A stretch of DNA of 64,000 nucleotides, taken from contig NC_037673.1 of assembly GCF_003255815.1 (NCBI RefSeq), positions 11,487,006 through 11,551,005 on the forward strand, given 5' to 3'. Shown piece by piece: positions 59,720-64,000 of this stretch. The first letter of the stretch is position 1; every line of letters starts with the position of its first letter. The notes below the pieces were generated by a model. That model searched no databases. It was not told where the DNA came from and saw only the letters and a list, made by a program, of their open reading frames with translations. This stretch comes from Theropithecus gelada. Taxonomy: Eukaryota > Chordata > Mammalia > Primates > Cercopithecidae. Both the position numbers and the translations under genes were made by a program.

Positions 59720-59900
59720 AAACAAGGGACCAGGTAAAGCTCTGTTCTATACCAAGACATAGAAATTGGTCACAGCTCACCGAAGGGTCACAGTTTGGTA
59801 GAGGAGAACAAAAAACAACTGTAAACACTGACTAGTCTCTTGTCGAATGCATGTTGCAGCCAGTAATGATTAAAAGGGTACAAGGCATGTGGGAAGTCAC
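59720..59900. mobile_element. Short ancient-repeat trace
   Basis: gggtcacagtttggtagagg, acaaaaaacaactgtaaac and acaaggcatgtgggaagtca fit the same unnamed mammalian repeat family, weakly. Confidence 0.4.
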
Positions 59901-61106
59901 TGGGGCCCTATTGTAAATAATTATTCTATCAAGAGGGAGGACTTGCAGTTCTCAAAGGAAGAGCAGAACTTAAGAAACAATCATGTCTATAAATGCTGGC
60001 CTTGAACATCCCAGGCTAAACATATCAAAGAAACTATCAGTCCCTGAAGCAAACATACAGAACCTGACAATACCTTACTTTTCAATTATTGAGAAAACTA
60101 TGTCCCCTGACAAATACGACATCTTAAATATAAGAACTTATATGTAAGACTATACACGCCAACTTCAATGTGATATTCTTTAACATATTAAATATTAGCG
60201 TATACTATGCTACGTATTTATAGGAAAAGTCCATATCTAGTATCTGCTGTAGATACTAGATATGTATCTACAATGCTTTTATGTTAATTTCCTAGCATTT
60301 GCTAAAGTTGCCATCTGAACTACCACGTTCAGTTAAATTGCTAAGATTATGACTTGAGCTTTAAAAGTAATTAACAATGACTATGACACAGAACTTGAAA
60401 GGGAAGAAAGGGCTTCATGAAGGATAGTTGTAGAATTTGGGATGATATTCATAATTTTTACAAGGATTTACTATAGAAAATTACTTTTAAAGCTTAATCT
60501 TGAAAGCAATTTGATAAATTATAAGAAAACACTGAACACTGCCTCAAGCAATGTTGTGAAAATTAAATGTGCAATGCATTAAATGTTTAAATGTGGATTA
60601 CTACCTTTTAACAAATATTAATTTCTAAATTAAAAATGATCACATTTTCCTCCTACTATAAAAATTATTTGCAATTATATATCAATTGTGGCATGTCAGA
60701 AAAATCATTAACTTGAAAAACAACTCTGTTTATAATGCTTCTTATAAGGCATGATTGTAATTTGAAAAGCAACCCAATTACTGGCATGTGTACATGGGTG
60801 TATGTGTATACAGGTATGCTACTGATTAAAATGAGAAGCAATATGCCTCTTAAATTAGCTAATTAAGTATTGTCATACTACTTTAAATTTGAGTTTAAAA
60901 TCCTAGGGTAAGTTAGGCAACACCTGGTGTCGGCACTTAAGGGCCAATTTTTTAAAAAAAGACATATTTTATGACACGCAACAGAGAAAATGGTTCTGTA
61001 TCTATTTCCATAATGTGATATTTTATACATATCATCTGAATTTTACTATGGTTTGTGCCAAGAGTTAGACATACTTATTACACATTAAGCATAAGAAGTC
61101 ATCTTC
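59901..61106. other. Unassigned AT-rich sequence with one hairpin
   Basis: No repeat family recognised. The perfect inverted repeat at 60232-60264 is listed separately. Confidence 0.4.
60232..60264. repeat. Perfect 14-bp inverted repeat
   Basis: catatctagtatct and agatactagatatg are exact reverse complements around the five bases gctgt. The stem contains CTAG. No known terminator, tRNA or pre-miRNA structure is matched; a typical pre-miRNA stem is longer. Confidence 0.95.
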
Positions 61107-61120
61107 AAAGTGAAATGTTT

Positions 61121-61421
61121 AGCTGGGCACAGTGGCTCATGCCTGGAATCCCAGCACTTTGGGAGGCTGAGGCGGGAGGATCACCTGAGGTCAGGAGTTC
61201 AAGACCAACCTGGCCAACATAGTGAAACCCCATCTCTATTAAAAATACAAAAATTAGCCAGGCGTGGTGGCAAAAGCCTGTAATCCCAGCTACTCTGGAA
61301 GCTGAGGCAGGAGAATCACTTGAACCCAGGAGGCGGAGGTTGCAGTGAGCCGAGATCACACCACTGCACTCCAGTCTGGGTGACAGAGCGAGACTCGGTC
61401 TCAAAAAAAAAAAAAAAAAAA
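61121..61421 (+). mobile_element. AluS-type element
   Basis: Full-length Alu from agctgggcacagtggctcat to an A tail of about 20. The 14-bp target duplication aaagtgaaatgttt is exact (61107-61120 and 61422-61435). The antisense frame 61105-61443 is the well-known Alu open frame and not a gene. Confidence 0.97.
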
Positions 61422-61484
61422 AAAGTGAAATGTTTGTATTCAAAAACCACTACTTTTCCTACATAGGATTTTATCTTCAGCCAA

Positions 61485-61645
61485 CAAATATTCATTGAGT
61501 TTCCTAGGAACCAGTCACTCAGGGTCTGTGAAAGATACTGAGGAAACTGAGGCCTGATGGAATTGACTGCACTGCTAAGCTAAAATCTGACTCTGACCAT
61601 CCAACTCCAAAGACCAGGCTCTTTCTATAGCACCACCATACAGCT
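61485..61645 (-). mobile_element. MIR-like SINE relic, minus strand
   Basis: aaatattcattgagtttcct, atactgaggaaactgaggcc and caggctctttctatagcacc follow the antisense MIR order with a decayed centre. Confidence 0.6.
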
Positions 61646-62479
61646 TCATGGAGAACTGGGCAGACAGAACAAAATACAGAGGATGTGGTTAAATACTGCT
61701 GCCTTGGGAACTTAAACCACCACCTCCAGTGCTCTGTAAAATGGGATAGTGAAATTTCATGGCCATTCTGATTTCCCTGATTGAGTGTGCCTACATCTAA
61801 CACAACTTACCCATCCCACATGAGATTTCTTTAAAGATTATCATGAAATAAGAAGGTGTATTAACATAAATAAATCCAATAGGCTAGTATAAATTCTCTT
61901 GGATAAGGCATGATATTGTAAAGGTGTCAAAAATTTCCATTTTGTCCATTTAAAATTTAGATCCATCCAATTCCAACTTGTTTAGACGGGGTCCAATTGA
62001 CGCCCTAGTTTTCTATTACTTATTGCTTAAGTACTAGAGAGTGAATTAAGCTTCTGATCTATTTTCATTTTGATATTTAAGGATCAAGTGGAACAACTAT
62101 ACATGAAGTCACCATTTCCATAATGGGAGATCAGCAACATCACAGGATACTGAATTCTACGGCTGCTTTATAATGTCCAGCTTGGTAGCTCACACTCTTC
62201 CTAGACACTAGATCTACAGGTAAGCTGTTTGTTCTTGAACAGTAAGAACTGGGCAATGTTTTAGAAGCGGCACCACATGGCATCCAGAGAAAAATATGTG
62301 AGTGCTTTATGATCTTTTTTAAAGATTTTTTAAAAATCATTATTAAAATGGCTATCCCCATAAACTTCAGGTGCCACTGTAACATAATGAAAGCATACAT
62401 GGTAATGTAGTCCTCAAGTATCTATTAACTTCCTACCAAACAGAAACACTATTTCCTTCAAGGTTCCAGATAGTCAAAA
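61646..62479. other. Unassigned sequence
   Basis: About 830 bp with no recognised repeat. Confidence 0.4.
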
Positions 62480-62625
62480 CTCCCTGTGCTTATGAAACTT
62501 ATCTTCGAAAGGAAAGAAAGAAACCATAAACACAAATAAATTAGTAAAACACAGATGTCCTGTTGTGTGGGGAATATCAAAGCAGAGAGAGTGAATAGCA
62601 ATTGCTGGGAGAGGTATACTTTTTC
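62480..62625. mobile_element. Short ancient-repeat trace
   Basis: accataaacacaaataaatt, agtaaaacacagatgtcc and gcaattgctgggagagg resemble the unnamed old repeat family seen at 45180-45700, at low strength. Confidence 0.35.
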
Positions 62626-63378
62626 TTGCTTTTCCAGTTCTATTTTTATTCTTATGATGAATTGGAACATTTTTAATTCTGTGAAAATCATATTTTTGGC
62701 AAAAGAGGTCAGCTTCAAAATAGGTCCAAATGCTCTCTATTCTTTCATAACTGCAAGCCTGGAAACCATCCTAAGGCTGACATGGCATGACCCCTATTTA
62801 TCTCCTCATCTTCTTATTCCAAACTCTCCCCAGTAACAGACACTGTGGAGTTCTCCCAGCATCAATTCCTTTTCTCTCCCATTTGTCAATGGCCATGAGT
62901 GAGTTGGTTAGTTGGCCACCGCATTGGGGCAGTGATGAGGAAGTATCCCAGGTCTAAACAAATCCAAGCAGGTTGTTGGATTTCAGGAAAGTAACAGTGA
63001 AGTTGAGCACTTTTGTTTGATGATTAAAGAGAAAAGGTTCCTTTCTCTAAACAATATATTTGAAAATGTGAGATCCAAACATAGTAGCCTTTGTTTTCTG
63101 ATAAGGGAAGACAGCCTACGATGAAGCTGACTCTTAGGAGAGGACACAGTGCAGGGAACCACACACAAAAGTTACTGGAGCCCCCATCAAAGCATGAGTG
63201 AAGCCCACGATGCCAGGACACGTTTCCATGTCAAACAAAAAATTCCCACCATTAATTCTGTGTTCTTTCCTGCTTTGTGTAACCAAAAGTAACCCGAACT
63301 ACCACCCGCCACACACATACTCATCTATACACCAATATCTATTCATATAATCGCGTGTGTTTTAGAATCTTATTTTAC
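62626..63378. other. Unassigned sequence
   Basis: No recognised family. Minus-strand frames at 62983-63221 are unsupported. Confidence 0.4.
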
Positions 63379-63692
63379 AGTCATGCACTGCATAAGGATA
63401 TTTCAGTCAATGATGGACCGCCTATATCAAAGTAGTCCCATAAGATTAGAATACCATATTTTTACTGTACCTTTGCTATGTTTAGACACACCAATACTCA
63501 CCATTGTGTTACAATTGCCTATGGTATTCAGTACAGTAGTACGCTGTACAGATTTGTAGCCTAGAGGCAATGGGCCACATGGGCTGTACCATCTACTTGC
63601 GTGTAAGTACACTCCGCAATGTTCACATAACAACGAAGTGCCTCCTGATGCGTTTCTCAGAACGTACCCTGGTCATTAGGCAGGGCAGGCCT
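63379..63692. mobile_element. TcMar-Tigger-type DNA transposon relic (MER6-like)
   Basis: It begins cagtcatgcactgcataagg after a TA, contains cccataagattagaatacca, tttttactgtacctttgcta, cattgtgttacaattgccta and tgtacagatttgtagcctag, and ends near cgtttctcagaacgtaccct. The inverted ends, which in the intact element pair cagtcatgc with gcatgactg, are decayed on the right. It is non-autonomous and internally deleted. Confidence 0.78.
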
Positions 63693-64000
63693 TACCACAT
63701 CCTTCTGGAACAAAATGAAATAGTACAGCTGTGCCTCAGCCACCCGAATCTTGGAATGTTTTCACAATCTGAAGTGATCTCTGTTCATTTTTTTTTTTTT
63801 CCTTTTGGAAGCCTGAATAACAACTTCCCCCACCACTTGTTACAGAAATGTATCAAACCATTTCTGCTCCTAATTTGGTCTTGTAGGAACTGAAATGCAC
63901 ATCCAAATATCCTTAGCAACAGATATTTTTGGTGATACATGTATCTCATTCTATGTCAACATCAACTTTCTAAAAGAGTCCACATCTGTCTTAAAACAAA
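63693..64000. other. Unassigned sequence
   Basis: About 300 bp including a short T run (63788-63801), with no recognised feature. Confidence 0.4.

Noticed and set aside
60232..60264. Hairpin as a microRNA precursor
   Set aside because: Pairing stops at 14 bp, well short of a pre-miRNA stem, and flanks do not pair.
61105..61443. 112-codon minus-strand open frame with a tidy protein-like sequence
   Set aside because: It is the familiar antisense Alu translation (LECSGVISAHCNLRLLGSSD), seen also at 24147-24429 and 53217-53439.
1..64000. tRNA, U6, Y RNA or 7SL gene copies
   Set aside because: I looked for their characteristic text on both strands and saw none apart from the 7SL-derived Alus and tRNA-derived MIRs.

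Overview
This 64 kb window is nuclear DNA of a higher primate, most likely human. Ten Alu elements, a 5'-truncated copy of a young (L1PA-type) LINE-1, MaLR LTRs, MIRs, MER5-type hAT fragments and a Tigger-type relic all lie on an AT-rich, CpG-poor background. I cannot place it on a chromosome. No protein-coding exon, functional RNA gene, CpG island or promoter can be supported. It reads as intergenic or deep intronic DNA, and repeat names here come from recognising consensus text by eye, not from a search. Layout: an old LINE-1 of about 5.2 kb on the minus strand (1219-6406) carries a nested younger L1 fragment, an internal deletion and a 219-bp inverted self-duplication. Next come a tandem duplication of about 0.5 kb within ancient L1 sequence, one copy interrupted by an Alu (6656-8000), old MIR and L1M fragments, and a long AT-rich stretch with little recognisable content (9.2-13.5 kb). 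From 13.5 to 46.4 kb there is a scatter of nine MaLR-class LTRs, eight on the plus strand and one on the minus, mixed with Alus, MER5 fragments, MIRs, two ancient L1 fragments, an L1M 3' end and a young truncated L1 with a 14-bp target duplication (35234-35889). A cluster of interleaved inverted and direct repeats that I cannot assign to a family lies at 32926-33760. From 46.4 to 64 kb there are six plus-strand Alus, a 2.2 kb plus-strand L1M 3' end (54190-56395), several MIRs and unnamed ancient mammalian repeats, a perfect 14-bp hairpin (60232-60264) and a Tigger-type DNA transposon relic (63379-63692). Because nothing codes for a working product, there is no pathway to describe. The open frames of 60-171 codons are either inside transposons (L1 ORF1/ORF2 remnants), antisense to repeats, or within the lengths expected by chance. 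The points most worth a second look are the inverted duplication inside the old L1, the tandem duplication whose second copy preserves the Alu's empty site, the interleaved palindromic cluster near 33 kb, and a short exon-like open frame at 23183-23419. I found no evidence for a new biological system; these are genome-rearrangement and repeat-history observations.
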